Below are positions 7,511 to 14,927 of a stretch of DNA of 29,249 nt, piece by piece (position 1 is the first letter of the stretch; every line of letters starts with the position of its first letter). Under the pieces are notes generated by a model. It had not been told where the DNA came from, did no database searches, and worked only from the letters and a program-made list of their open reading frames with translations. The DNA lies in contig JBGPIL010000004.1 of assembly GCA_041484905.1 (NCBI GenBank), positions 1 through 29,249 on the forward strand. Direction: 5' to 3'. The DNA comes from JACQCE01 sp041484905. GTDB lineage: Bacteria > Nitrospirota > Nitrospiria > JACQCE01. The position numbers and the translations under genes were made by a program.

Positions 7511-8739
7511 AGGACCGCGCACTTCAAGTAGTCCGTCTCGGGCGCGGCCAACAACACCGGGTGGTCAACGGCCTGCCCCCTCCAGGCCAGCAGCCGGGCC
7601 GGACGACCCGCATCGATGGCCGCCTCCAGCAGTAACGCGCGAAACAGCTCCGGCTGAAGATGATAGGAACAGGAGCAGGTCAGAAGAAACCCGCCCGGCC
7701 GCAGCAGTTTCATCGCCCGCAGATTGATTTCCTTGTAGCCGCGCAGCGCGTCATCGACCCGCGCCCGGCTCCTCACAAAGGAGGGCGGATCCAGAATCAC
7801 CACATCGAATCGCTCGGCCGTCTCGCTGCGCCGTTTCAACTCATCGAAGAGATTGCCCACGACAAACCGGCAGCGATCGGCCAGGCCGTTGGCGGCCGCG
7901 TGCGCCTGTGCCGCCGCCACCGCGTCATCGGACAAATCGATGCCGATCACCTCGGACGCGCCGGCGCGCGCCGCGTGCAGGCTCCACAAGCCGGTGTAGC
8001 AGGCGCCGTCCAACACGCGACCGCCGCCAACCGGTCCGGAAGGACCGGCTTCTTTAATGAGCAATCGATCGACCAACGCATAGTTGTCGGCCTGATCCAG
8101 ATAGAGCCCCGTCTTCTGGCCGTTGAAACAATCCACCTTCACCTCGAATCCGAACAGGCGGAGGGAGACGATTCCATTGTGTGGCCCGTCATGCGCACCG
8201 GCAAGCCATCGTTTTTCCTGCGGCAGCCCTTCCTGTTTGCGCGCGTTGACCTCATGACGGGCGAGGACGGCCTCCGGACGGCAAAGGGACTGCAGAATTG
8301 ACACGATCATCGGCAACAGCCGGTCGATGCCGGCGGTCAGCGCCTGCACCACCAGCAGCGGGCCATACCGGTCGACGATCAATCCGGGCAGACCGTCCCC
8401 CTCGCTGAAGATCAGGCGGGCGGCGGCCGCATCCGGTCTTAAACGGGCGCGCAGTTCGATCGCGCGCCGGATCCGCTCGGTGAACCACGCCTCGTCGATC
8501 GGTTCGTCCCGCCACGTGAGCAATCTGACGAGAATGACCGACGCCGGGTTGGCATAGCCGCGCCCGATGAACCGGCCGCGATGATCGACCACATCGACCA
8601 AGGCGCCGGGCTCCAGGCCGGCTGGAACCGCGGCCACTTCATTGCGATAAATCCAGGGATGGCCCGAGAGCGGACGCGCCGCCTCGCCCGACTTGAGCGT
8701 CAGCGTCATTGTAGATGGGGGGCGCGCGGCGCGGCTCAT
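7498..8739 (-). CDS. rlmI: Class I SAM-dependent rRNA methyltransferase, RlmI-like
   Basis: Predicted 23S rRNA m5C methyltransferase of the RlmI family (E. coli RlmI acts on C1962). From ATG 8739 it has 413 residues: an N-terminal PUA-type RNA-binding domain (about 10-90), the family stretch Phe-Asn-Gly-Gln-Lys-Thr-Gly-Leu-Tyr-Leu-Asp-Gln, a SAM-binding Rossmann fold (VLDGACYTGLWS), Asp-Pro-Pro-Ser-Phe near 317 and the cysteine motif TCSCSYH near 354-360. ATG 8739 forms an ATGA overlap with the stop of the upstream transporter gene, which suggests translational coupling; ATG 8709 is an alternative. The exact target base is inferred from the family. Confidence 0.88.
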   Translation of the reverse strand: MSRAARPPSTMTLTLKSGEAARPLSGHPWIYRNEVAAVPAGLEPGALVDVVDHRGRFIGRGYANPASVILVRLLTWRDEPIDEAWFTERIRRAIELRARLRPDAAAARLIFSEGDGLPGLIVDRYGPLLVVQALTAGIDRLLPMIVSILQSLCRPEAVLARHEVNARKQEGLPQEKRWLAGAHDGPHNGIVSLRLFGFEVKVDCFNGQKTGLYLDQADNYALVDRLLIKEAGPSGPVGGGRVLDGACYTGLWSLHAARAGASEVIGIDLSDDAVAAAQAHAAANGLADRCRFVVGNLFDELKRRSETAERFDVVILDPPSFVRSRARVDDALRGYKEINLRAMKLLRPGGFLLTCSCSYHLQPELFRALLLEAAIDAGRPARLLAWRGQAVDHPVLLAAPETDYLKCAVLQVG

Positions 8740-9626
8740 CCCGCCACCGTCAACACCACGCCCGCCAGCATGACCAGCGCACCGGCCAGGCGTTGCATCA
8801 TCCGGGGTTCGCCGAACCACCAGGCGCCGTAGGCCATGCCGAAGAGCATGCTGGTCCGTTTGATCGCGATCATATAGGCCACGTTGGCCTGGACGATCGC
8901 CAGCACGTGCGCCACGATCGAGACGGCGTCAAACCCGCCGATCGCCATCAAGTCGCGGCGCCACACGGCCGAGAGGTTGCGCCATCCGATCGAGACGACG
9001 ACCACCGGCAGAAACGCCAGCGCCAAAGCCAGAAAATAGACGGCCGCAAAAAAGATCGGCCCGGAATGCAGGATCGCCTGCTTGCCAAGATTCGATGTCA
9101 CGCTGTAAATCGCGGCCGCCGCCATCATGTAGCGGGAGCCGCGTTCCCGCCAGATCAGCCGGAACGGTTGCCACAATCCCTCGCGCCACGCGTGGCCATG
9201 GAGGAGAAACGCACCGAGCACAATGCATCCGATCCCCGCACCGCCCAGCAGCGATGGGATTTCGCCCAGCATGACGGCCGAGGTGCCGAGCAGGAAGATC
9301 GGCGTCAGAGAGAGCAATGGCAGCGTGAGCGAGAGCGGCGACACCTGCAACGCCTTCACATAGAGGACCAGGGCCAGCAACTCCAGCGGAATCATCACGA
9401 TGAGCAGCCGCCAGAAGGTCTGATCGACCGGGGGAATTTCCATCAGAAACAGCAGCGCCACCAGCCATGGGGCGGCGTACAGCAACCGCGCCCACGCGGC
9501 AAGGTAGGGCAAGGCCGTCACGTCTGGCTTCGGCGGTACGCCACGCCGGTTGAAAAACTTTTTGACCAGCGCATCAGCCGTCGCCAGACAAAACGCCGAC
9601 AGGAGCGCATATCCGACCCACGCCAT
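8736..9626 (-). CDS. EamA/DMT-family membrane transporter
   Basis: Inner-membrane protein of the drug/metabolite transporter superfamily, substrate unknown. The 296 residues are almost entirely hydrophobic, with about ten membrane helices arranged as two repeated EamA-like halves (about 1-135 and 150-295). The N-terminus, with Trp-Val-Gly-Tyr-Ala-Leu-Leu-Ser-Ala-Phe, is typical of the first helix. It overlaps the rlmI-like gene by 4 bp (ATGA) and probably shares its transcript. The -10 box sits so close to the ATG that the mRNA may be leaderless. Confidence 0.88.
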   Translation of the reverse strand: MAWVGYALLSAFCLATADALVKKFFNRRGVPPKPDVTALPYLAAWARLLYAAPWLVALLFLMEIPPVDQTFWRLLIVMIPLELLALVLYVKALQVSPLSLTLPLLSLTPIFLLGTSAVMLGEIPSLLGGAGIGCIVLGAFLLHGHAWREGLWQPFRLIWRERGSRYMMAAAAIYSVTSNLGKQAILHSGPIFFAAVYFLALALAFLPVVVVSIGWRNLSAVWRRDLMAIGGFDAVSIVAHVLAIVQANVAYMIAIKRTSMLFGMAYGAWWFGEPRMMQRLAGALVMLAGVVLTVAG

Positions 9627-9634
9627 GGCGGGGG

Positions 9635-9643
9635 ATCATAGCA
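9635..9643 (-). promoter_or_regulatory. Extended -10 promoter of the EamA gene, predicted leaderless
   Basis: Minus strand TGC-TATGAT (9643-9635). The predicted start at 9628 leaves two bases before the ATG at 9626. The -35 region is poor, so the TG extension would have to compensate. Confidence 0.45.
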
Positions 9644-9664
9644 TGAATGGCATTCGATTTCCCC

Positions 9665-9693
9665 TTGCAGCGGCGGAACAATCCCTCTATAAT
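9665..9693 (+). promoter_or_regulatory. Promoter of the small ORF, predicted leaderless
   Basis: TTGCAG (9665-9670), 17-bp spacer, perfect TATAAT (9688-9693). The start site expected seven bases on is 9700, which is the G of an in-frame GTG codon. It diverges from the EamA promoter. Confidence 0.7.
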
Positions 9694-9699
9694 GGCGGC

Positions 9700-9933
9700 G
9701 TGCCTTCTCGCCCCAAACGCCGTCCGACGCGTCGAGCCAAACGGCCTGCGCCGTCCGCCTCATCCCGTGCCCAGCACTTTTTGACCAACTCTGAAGGCCA
9801 GAGGCGGGCGATCATTCTGGACATGAACTACTATTTGAAGCTCCTCTCAGAACTGCACACACTGCGGGCCTTGGCCAAACAGCGCGGCTCCGCCGCCGGC
9901 CCTTCCCGGGGTGGGCGCCGGTCGTCCCGCTAA
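9700..9933 (+). CDS. Small basic hypothetical protein (leaderless candidate)
   Basis: A 77-residue ORF beginning with GTG exactly at the predicted transcription start. Residues 1-25 are very rich in Arg, Lys, Pro and Ser. The middle (about 38-62) looks like an amphipathic helix with Leu, Tyr and Arg spacing, and the tail is Gly/Arg/Ser-rich. There is no membrane segment and no domain I recognise. The basic composition suggests nucleic acid or ribosome contact, but that is a guess. The reading frame stays open upstream to 9550, but those codons lie before the promoter. Codon use does not clearly prove or exclude that it is coding. Confidence 0.5.
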   Translation: MPSRPKRRPTRRAKRPAPSASSRAQHFLTNSEGQRRAIILDMNYYLKLLSELHTLRALAKQRGSAAGPSRGGRRSSR

Positions 9934-10072
9934 ACCGTCCGATTGATCCGACCATCCTCGTCTCGTGAATCCGGACAGCAAGCGCAGCCCCCGCCTTTTG
10001 TCTCAAACAAACGGAAGAGGGGCCGTTCGTTTCCCGGTACCCGCCAGGCGGGGCTAGCGAGCGAATTTGAAT

Positions 10073-11056
10073 ATGCCCTTTCCCACTCGGGTCGAAGAAT
10101 CCCCGCCTGTAAAATCGGGGTTCTTCAACATCGTGGTCTTCGGTGATCAGACGATCGGCTGTGCCTGTCTTGAGGTGTTGTTGGAGGCGAGGGTCACCGT
10201 GGCCGGCGTCGTGACGGCGCCGGATGATCCGGCCGCCAGTGGCTGGTTTCGATCGATGCCGGAACTGGCACGTTCCCGGTCGCTGCGGTGCCTGATGCCG
10301 GAAAAGATTAACGACCCGGACGTCATCGCATCGATTCGCTCGCTTCAACCGGACGTGTTTTTCCTGTTCGACTACCCGCAACACATCGGGCCGGAGTTGC
10401 TCGCCCTGCCGCCACGGGGCGCGATCAATCTCTATGCCGCCCGGCTCCCCGAGTTTCCCGGCTACACGCCCCACCTGCGGGCCGTCATGCATGGCGCGAC
10501 CTCGACGGGTATCACACTGCATGACATTGCGCCCGCCACGGCCGGGCTGATCGCCCAGCAGTCGGTGCCGATTGGCTGGACGGACTCCTCCTACAGCATC
10601 TACGGCAAGCAAGTGAACGCAGCGGTCGAATTGTTGCAGCGCACATTGCCCGATCTGCTCTCCGGTCAGTTCGCACGGACGCCGTTGCCGCCCGCGTCAA
10701 TCCTGCCCTTCGGTCCGCTGCAACCGGAGGAATGCCTCATCGATTGGAATCATCCCGGGATCACGCTGTACAATTTGATTCGCGCCGTCACCCGCCCCTA
10801 CCCGGGGGCCGTGGCCGGTTTTCGGGGCCGGCATTGCACGATCTGGAAAGCCGACGTCCGGCCGGCGCCGCTCACCGGCCGGCGGGCATCACCGGGCCGC
10901 ATCACGAAGCTGGTGCCGTTTCAAGTCGACACGGGCGACGGCCTGTTGCGGCTTCGCGAGCTGCAACTGGAGGGGGAGCCGGCGGTGACCAGCGACGCAT
11001 TTATCGAGCAGTACCAGGTGTCGGTCGGTGAAGCATTCGCGGCGTGGCCGGCCTGA
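10073..11056 (+). CDS. ArnA-like formyltransferase domain protein lacking catalytic His and Asp
   Basis: Member of the formyltransferase fold (methionyl-tRNA formyltransferase / ArnA N-terminal domain). The Rossmann half is about 17-195, and the C-terminal part with the stretch IDWNHPGITLYNLIRAVTRP (about 247-266) matches the OB-like subdomain of ArnA-type enzymes. The active site is altered. In ArnA the triad is Asn102, His104 and Asp140. Here the Asn is kept (Asn119), but the position of the His is Tyr121, and the Asp of the DAG-I motif is Thr156 in an ATAGLI stretch. I start at ATG 10073; an in-frame TTG two codons earlier is possible. It precedes a LpxB-N-like protein and an ArnT-like transferase, which suggests a role in lipid A or surface sugar modification. 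It may be non-catalytic or have changed chemistry. Confidence 0.8.
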   Translation: MPFPTRVEESPPVKSGFFNIVVFGDQTIGCACLEVLLEARVTVAGVVTAPDDPAASGWFRSMPELARSRSLRCLMPEKINDPDVIASIRSLQPDVFFLFDYPQHIGPELLALPPRGAINLYAARLPEFPGYTPHLRAVMHGATSTGITLHDIAPATAGLIAQQSVPIGWTDSSYSIYGKQVNAAVELLQRTLPDLLSGQFARTPLPPASILPFGPLQPEECLIDWNHPGITLYNLIRAVTRPYPGAVAGFRGRHCTIWKADVRPAPLTGRRASPGRITKLVPFQVDTGDGLLRLRELQLEGEPAVTSDAFIEQYQVSVGEAFAAWPA

Positions 11057-11067
11057 CCCTTCGGTGC

Positions 11068-11096
11068 AGGCCCCCGTTTTGGCCGGGGGCCTTTGC
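11068..11096 (+). terminator. Intrinsic terminator after the formyltransferase-like gene
   Basis: Nine-bp G/C stem AGGCCCCCG (11068-11076) / CGGGGGCCT (11084-11092) with a TTTTGGC loop and a short T-containing tail. A second perfect 9-bp hairpin, GCCCCACGA/TCGTGGGGC, follows at 11107-11130 without a T-run, so it is a weaker terminator or an RNA structure in the leader of the next gene. Confidence 0.65.
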
Positions 11097-11175
11097 TCAG
11101 GATTCCGCCCCACGAGCATGGTCGTGGGGCTCCACCGGCCGCAGACGATTCATCCGCTTATGAGGAGGAATACTC

Positions 11176-11448
11176 ATGTCCGTTGATTCTTGGTTGCTCA
11201 TCGGCCTGGCCGGTCAGGGGCTCTTCTTCATGCGTTTCATCATCCAATGGATTGTCTCCGAGCGGCGCAAGGAAAGTGTCATCCCGGTGCAATTTTGGTA
11301 CTGGAGCATCGGGGGTAGTTTAGTGTTGCTCTTCTACGCCGTGCACCAACGCGATCCGGTCTTTATTCTGGGGCAATCGCTCGGCAGCGTCATCTATGTG
11401 CGCAATCTCATGCTGATCGGTCGACAGAATGCGCAACGGCCACTCTAA
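11176..11448 (+). CDS. Lipid-A-disaccharide synthase N-terminal domain-like membrane protein
   Basis: A 90-residue membrane protein of the LAB_N family, named after the N-terminal domain of some LpxB proteins but usually free-standing. It has three hydrophobic segments (about 6-24, 39-58 and 63-82). The motifs Phe-Phe-x-Arg-Phe-x-x-Gln-Trp and Pro-x-x-Phe-Trp-Tyr-Trp-Ser fit the family. Such proteins are often next to ArnT-type transferases and polyprenyl-phosphate glycosyltransferases, as here. The biochemical role is not established. The start is secure: AGGAGGA lies 5-8 bases before the ATG. Confidence 0.88.
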   Translation: MSVDSWLLIGLAGQGLFFMRFIIQWIVSERRKESVIPVQFWYWSIGGSLVLLFYAVHQRDPVFILGQSLGSVIYVRNLMLIGRQNAQRPL

Positions 11449-11494
11449 TCACGTGCCTCCATGGTCGATCGCCGGAAGCGGCGGAGCGACCGCT

Positions 11495-13138
11495 ATGCCG
11501 CCGGTTCATCGCTGGACGCTCATCGGCCTGTCGCTGTTTCTGCTCTTTTTAGGATTGGTGCCGCGGGAGCTCTGGGGCGTCGATGAACCGTTGGTCGGCA
11601 CGATCATCCGTGAAATGGTGGTTGACGGCCAGTGGCTGGTCCCCCACTTGAACGGCGCGGTCTACACCGAAAAGCCGCCGCTCTATTTCTGGCTCTCGGC
11701 GCTGCCCGCGTTGCTGACCGGCACGCTGATCCCGCTGTGGCTCCGGCTGCCGTCGACGCTGTCGGCGATCGGGTGCCTGTGGCTGACCTACCGGATGGGC
11801 GAGCGGCTGTTCAACGCGCGGGCCGGCCTCTTCGCCGCCGGGATCCTGGCCACGAGCCTGCTCTTCGCCCTCTCGTCGCAAATCACTCGGATGGACATGC
11901 CGCTGACGCTGATCATCCTGGCGGCGTTGTACTGCTTCGTCCGATTCATGGAGGAGGAAGAGGAGGAGTCGGCCGCAACCGCCACTCGATGGGCGCTGGC
12001 GCTCTACCCGCTGGTCGGCCTCTCCTTTCTGACAAAGGGGCCGATCGGTCCGGTGGTGCCGGCCTTCATTATCGGCAGCGTGCTGCTCTGGCAATGGGAC
12101 TGGCGGGGGGTGATGCGTCTCCGGCCGATCACCGGCACGCTGCTGGCCTGCGCCGTCGTCCTGCCCTGGCTGGTTCCGGCCGTCCTCCAGGCGGGGATTG
12201 GCTACGCCAACGTCATCATCCTCCAGCAAAGTTTCGGGCGGGCCATCAGCTCCTTCTCGCACGGCCGGCCGTTTTACTATTACCTCTACACCTTTCCCGT
12301 CACGTTCCTGCCGTGGCTGTTCTTTCTGCCCGCCGCCTTCGTCTGGCTGTGGCGCCGGCGGGAGTCGCTCGACTGGCGCCTGCCCTTTCTGCTCAGCTGG
12401 ACGGTGGGGCTCTTTCTCTTCTTGTCGGTCATGAGCGGCAAGCTGGTCATCTACCTGCTGCCGCTCTTCCCCGGGCTGGCGCTGATCGTGGCCGCCTGGT
12501 GGGATTCGTTTCTCCCCGCTCCCGATGCCGCCGGCGAGGTCTCGGACCCTCGCTGGCTGACATGGCTGACGGTCGCGTCCCTCGCGATCTTTCCCATTGC
12601 CGCAACCGTGGCCACGGGCGGCCGATTCACGCCTCCCGAAATTCCGTCCTGGCTGCCACTGGCTGCAGGGGGGGCAAGTGCGCTGACGGCCGCGGTCGTC
12701 TTCCTGAAACTTCGACAACCGCTCCCTCTCCGGCTATTTGCCGCGCTGCTGATCGCGACCGGATTGGCCTTGGCCATGGCCAGGGTGGCCATCACGCAGC
12801 TTGATGATGTCCAAGCGCCCACGCGACTGGGGTCGTTCTTGCGCGAGTACAAGAACGATGTGGAGGCCATGGCCATTTACAAGGTCCGGCCCGGTCTGCT
12901 GAACTTCTATGCCGAACACCGGTTCGACGACCTGGCGGAACCCGATGACGTACGGCGCTATTTACAGCGGCCCGAGCCGGCGCTCTGCGTTATTGACAAG
13001 CGCGCGGTGCCCCAAGTCTGGACGGAATTCCCGCCGGATCTGCGCGTCCTCCGGGAGGAGACAATCGGCCGGCTGCACCTTGTCGTCATCGCCAACACCG
13101 CGGTGACTCCGCCCCGCCGTTCCACCCCCGGCACGTAG
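11495..13138 (+). CDS. ArnT-like lipid A glycosyltransferase (PMT_2 / GT83 family)
   Basis: Integral membrane transferase predicted to move a sugar from an undecaprenyl-phosphate carrier to lipid A or another envelope acceptor on the periplasmic side. From ATG 11495 it has 547 residues and about 12 membrane helices. The first periplasmic loop carries Asp30-Glu31 and the Tyr-Thr-Glu-Lys-Pro-Pro stretch (57-62), which match the conserved catalytic loop of ArnT and PMT enzymes. The C-terminal ~110 residues form a soluble periplasmic domain. An upstream ATG at 11429, inside the LAB_N gene, would add 22 polar residues; ATG 11495 has a GGAG about 8 bases upstream and is preferred. The sugar is unknown; aminoarabinose would require other Arn enzymes not seen here. 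Confidence 0.88.
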   Translation: MPPVHRWTLIGLSLFLLFLGLVPRELWGVDEPLVGTIIREMVVDGQWLVPHLNGAVYTEKPPLYFWLSALPALLTGTLIPLWLRLPSTLSAIGCLWLTYRMGERLFNARAGLFAAGILATSLLFALSSQITRMDMPLTLIILAALYCFVRFMEEEEEESAATATRWALALYPLVGLSFLTKGPIGPVVPAFIIGSVLLWQWDWRGVMRLRPITGTLLACAVVLPWLVPAVLQAGIGYANVIILQQSFGRAISSFSHGRPFYYYLYTFPVTFLPWLFFLPAAFVWLWRRRESLDWRLPFLLSWTVGLFLFLSVMSGKLVIYLLPLFPGLALIVAAWWDSFLPAPDAAGEVSDPRWLTWLTVASLAIFPIAATVATGGRFTPPEIPSWLPLAAGGASALTAAVVFLKLRQPLPLRLFAALLIATGLALAMARVAITQLDDVQAPTRLGSFLREYKNDVEAMAIYKVRPGLLNFYAEHRFDDLAEPDDVRRYLQRPEPALCVIDKRAVPQVWTEFPPDLRVLREETIGRLHLVVIANTAVTPPRRSTPGT

Positions 13139-13141
13139 GCC

Positions 13142-13963
13142 TTATTGAGCCAGATCGTGGTGCTGCCGTCGAAGCCAGATCAGCACCAGAGGAAAATAGC
13201 CGACGTAGAGCAACAGCTCCAGGAGCGAGGGATGCGAGCGATAGCCGAAGAGGCCCGCCACGAGCGACCCGACGAGACTCCGCTCGCTCAACAACCAGGA
13301 ACTGTCCCACAGGGGTTCGACCAACGGCGGTAACAGGCCGGCCGCAATCAACCGCCCCCCGGCCGAGGAGAGCATGCCGGCCGAGATGAAGAGCAGCAGG
13401 ATCCCCGTCACCTTGAAAAAGGGCCGGAGATCGAGATGGCCAAATCCCTTGAAGAAGAGCCAGGCCATCACGATGCCGACGGCGACCCCCACAAGCCCGC
13501 CGGTCACCTGCCATGTCATATCGGCCACCGGCCCCGCCTGCAGGAACAGGCCCCACAAAAAAAGGACCGTCTCCACCCCCTCGCGAAAGACACCGACAAA
13601 GGCCAGCGTGCCCAGCGCCCAGAGCTGATGACGGGCCAGCGCCTGATCCGCCTTGCTCAGCAGTTCGCCTTTGATCTCCTTGGCGTTGTGATGCATCCAC
13701 ACCACCATATAGGTCAGTACCGAGACCGCCGCCAAGAGGATCAAGGCATCAAAGAGCTCCTCCCCAATCCCCTCCACGAGCCGCGTCGCCAGACTGGACG
13801 CTCCAGCGAAGAGCCCGCTGGCCAGGACGGCCAGCAGCGCGCCGCCAAAGATGTACCGGAATTCATGCTGATGGCCGATCTTCCGTAAATAGGCCAGCAA
13901 GATCCCGATGATCAACGCCGCTTCAATGGTTTCCCGCCAGGTAATGACAAACGTCGCCAGCAT
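13142..13963 (-). CDS. FTR1-family iron permease
   Basis: Inner-membrane high-affinity iron permease related to EfeU and yeast Ftr1p. The 273 residues form about seven membrane helices. Both REXXE iron-binding motifs are present: RETIE at 10-14 and REGVE at 127-131. It is the last gene of fur-cupredoxin-FTR1, 24 bp after the cupredoxin stop, so it is probably controlled by the Fur box upstream of fur. The stop is 3 bp from the stop of the convergent ArnT-like gene. EfeB is absent here; the cupredoxin may play the part of EfeO. Confidence 0.93.
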   Translation of the reverse strand: MLATFVITWRETIEAALIIGILLAYLRKIGHQHEFRYIFGGALLAVLASGLFAGASSLATRLVEGIGEELFDALILLAAVSVLTYMVVWMHHNAKEIKGELLSKADQALARHQLWALGTLAFVGVFREGVETVLFLWGLFLQAGPVADMTWQVTGGLVGVAVGIVMAWLFFKGFGHLDLRPFFKVTGILLLFISAGMLSSAGGRLIAAGLLPPLVEPLWDSSWLLSERSLVGSLVAGLFGYRSHPSLLELLLYVGYFPLVLIWLRRQHHDLAQ

Positions 13964-13987
13964 GCTCGTATCCGTTTCGTTGAGGGC

Positions 13988-14350
13988 TTATTTGACGATC
14001 AGCCGTCCAGTGGCTGTTTGAGGATTGAATTCTCCGAAAAATTCATACGTACCGGGCTTCAGCGCCGGCAGGCGGATGGTAATGGTATGACCCGCCCGGA
14101 TCAGCTGTTCCCGATTCAGTGCCGTACTTTCAAACTCCTCCGGTGCCGTGTCCGCGTTGGTCACCTTCAGGAGAATGGGCGTGCCGGCTGTGGCGCGCAC
14201 CTCCGACGGTTCGAATTGATGGTTCCGGATCGTCAGGGCCAGTTCCTGGTCGGCCCAGACCGGCGCCACCGCCACAAACCACCAGAGCACTGCGGCCACC
14301 CCGCACACACCACCCCGCCACACCGCAATCCGCCCGCTGGCGCGTGTCAC
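13988..14350 (-). CDS. Secreted cupredoxin-like protein (EfeO-type cupredoxin domain)
   Basis: Small exported protein, probably the periplasmic partner of the FTR1 permease. From GTG 14350 it has 120 residues. Residues 1-33 form a signal peptide (basic start, hydrophobic core rich in Val, Ala and Trp, Ala-Pro-Val-Trp-Ala cleavage region), and residues 35-120 form a beta-sandwich of the cupredoxin_1 type. The usual copper-ligand Cys is missing, as in EfeO-like domains, so classical blue-copper electron transfer is unlikely. The GTG lies 4 bp after the fur stop, with GGGG upstream. The frame is open further into fur, with an ATG at 14383 as the alternative start. Confidence 0.8.
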   Translation of the reverse strand: MTRASGRIAVWRGGVCGVAAVLWWFVAVAPVWADQELALTIRNHQFEPSEVRATAGTPILLKVTNADTAPEEFESTALNREQLIRAGHTITIRLPALKPGTYEFFGEFNPQTATGRLIVK

Positions 14351-14354
14351 GCCG

Positions 14355-14810
14355 TCAGCCCCGTTTTCCCGATGCAGGGCCATGACAATCCGCGCAGAGT
14401 CCGTAGAGCTCCAGCTTGTGCTCGCGAATGACAAAGCGGTGGCGGCGGGCCACCTGCTCCTGCAACCGTTCGATATGCTGGTTTTCAAATTCGGTGATTT
14501 CCCCGCACTGGGTGCAAATCAAATGATCGTGGTGGTGCTTGTCGTAGACGGGATCATACCGGGTGTGGCCGTCACCGAATTGACGCGCTTCGGCCAATCC
14601 AAAGCGGCAGAACAGGCCCAGCGTCCGATAGATGGTCGACAGACCGACCCTGCGTTCTTTTTTCAACACTTCCCGATGCAATTCATCCGCCGTGATGTGG
14701 CGGGCCATCCCCACAAACACCCTGAAAATCTCCTGCCGCTGCCGGGTGAACCGCAGGCGATTCTTGACGATTTGGGTTCTGAACAATGCGGCGTTTGTCG
14801 TGGTGCGCAT
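14355..14810 (-). CDS. fur: Fur-family ferric uptake regulator
   Basis: Metal-dependent repressor. The 151 residues comprise an N-terminal winged helix (about 10-85, with the recognition helix around GLSTIYRTLGLF) and a C-terminal dimerisation domain. Metal sites are visible: HHHDH at 92-96 and two CxxC pairs (Cys99/Cys102 and Cys139/Cys142) for structural zinc. It is the first gene of an operon with the cupredoxin and FTR1 permease, and a Fur box overlaps its own promoter, so it probably autoregulates. The short, unusual N-terminus and the context support Fur over Zur or PerR, but the metal cannot be fixed from sequence alone. Confidence 0.9.
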   Translation of the reverse strand: MRTTTNAALFRTQIVKNRLRFTRQRQEIFRVFVGMARHITADELHREVLKKERRVGLSTIYRTLGLFCRFGLAEARQFGDGHTRYDPVYDKHHHDHLICTQCGEITEFENQHIERLQEQVARRHRFVIREHKLELYGLCADCHGPASGKRG

Positions 14811-14826
14811 GTTTATTATTGAAAAC

Positions 14827-14845
14827 GATTTCTATTATCATTTTC
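14827..14845 (-). promoter_or_regulatory. Fur box in front of fur
   Basis: On the minus strand the 19-mer GAAAATGATAATAGAAATC matches 14 of 19 positions of the Fur consensus GATAATGATAATCATTATC. It lies immediately downstream of the fur -10 box and covers the predicted start site near 14839, a position suited to repression. Confidence 0.75.
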
Positions 14846-14874
14846 ATTTTACTGGTTTCATCTCCCTCTGTCAA
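14846..14874 (-). promoter_or_regulatory. Promoter of fur-cupredoxin-FTR1
   Basis: Minus strand TTGACA (14874-14869), 17-bp spacer, TAAAAT (14851-14846); predicted start near 14839, leaving a 29-nt leader without a clear Shine-Dalgarno. It diverges from the polyprenyl synthase promoter, whose -35 box starts 15 bp away. Confidence 0.8.
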
Positions 14875-14889
14875 GACCGCTTGCGCCGC

Positions 14890-14918
14890 TTGACAGCAGA
14901 CGCGATCCTCGCTAGTAT
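14890..14918 (+). promoter_or_regulatory. Promoter of the polyprenyl synthase gene, predicted leaderless
   Basis: TTGACA (14890-14895), 17-bp spacer, TAGTAT (14913-14918). The expected start near 14925 is three bases before the ATG at 14928, so no ribosome binding site can be present on the mRNA. Confidence 0.8.
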
Positions 14919-14927
14919 GGAACGCTC

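Noticed and set aside
5774..7522. 582-codon minus-strand open frame opposite the HD-GYP gene
   Set aside because: It covers the riboswitch and runs antisense to intact REC, GAF and HD-GYP domains; no recognisable domain of its own.
9550..9699. Upstream extension of the small ORF to ATG 9550
   Set aside because: It runs antisense through the EamA gene and its promoter region, before the predicted transcription start.
11549..12718. Minus-strand open frame opposite the ArnT-like gene
   Set aside because: Gln/Arg/Pro-rich shadow of a membrane protein gene in GC-rich DNA.
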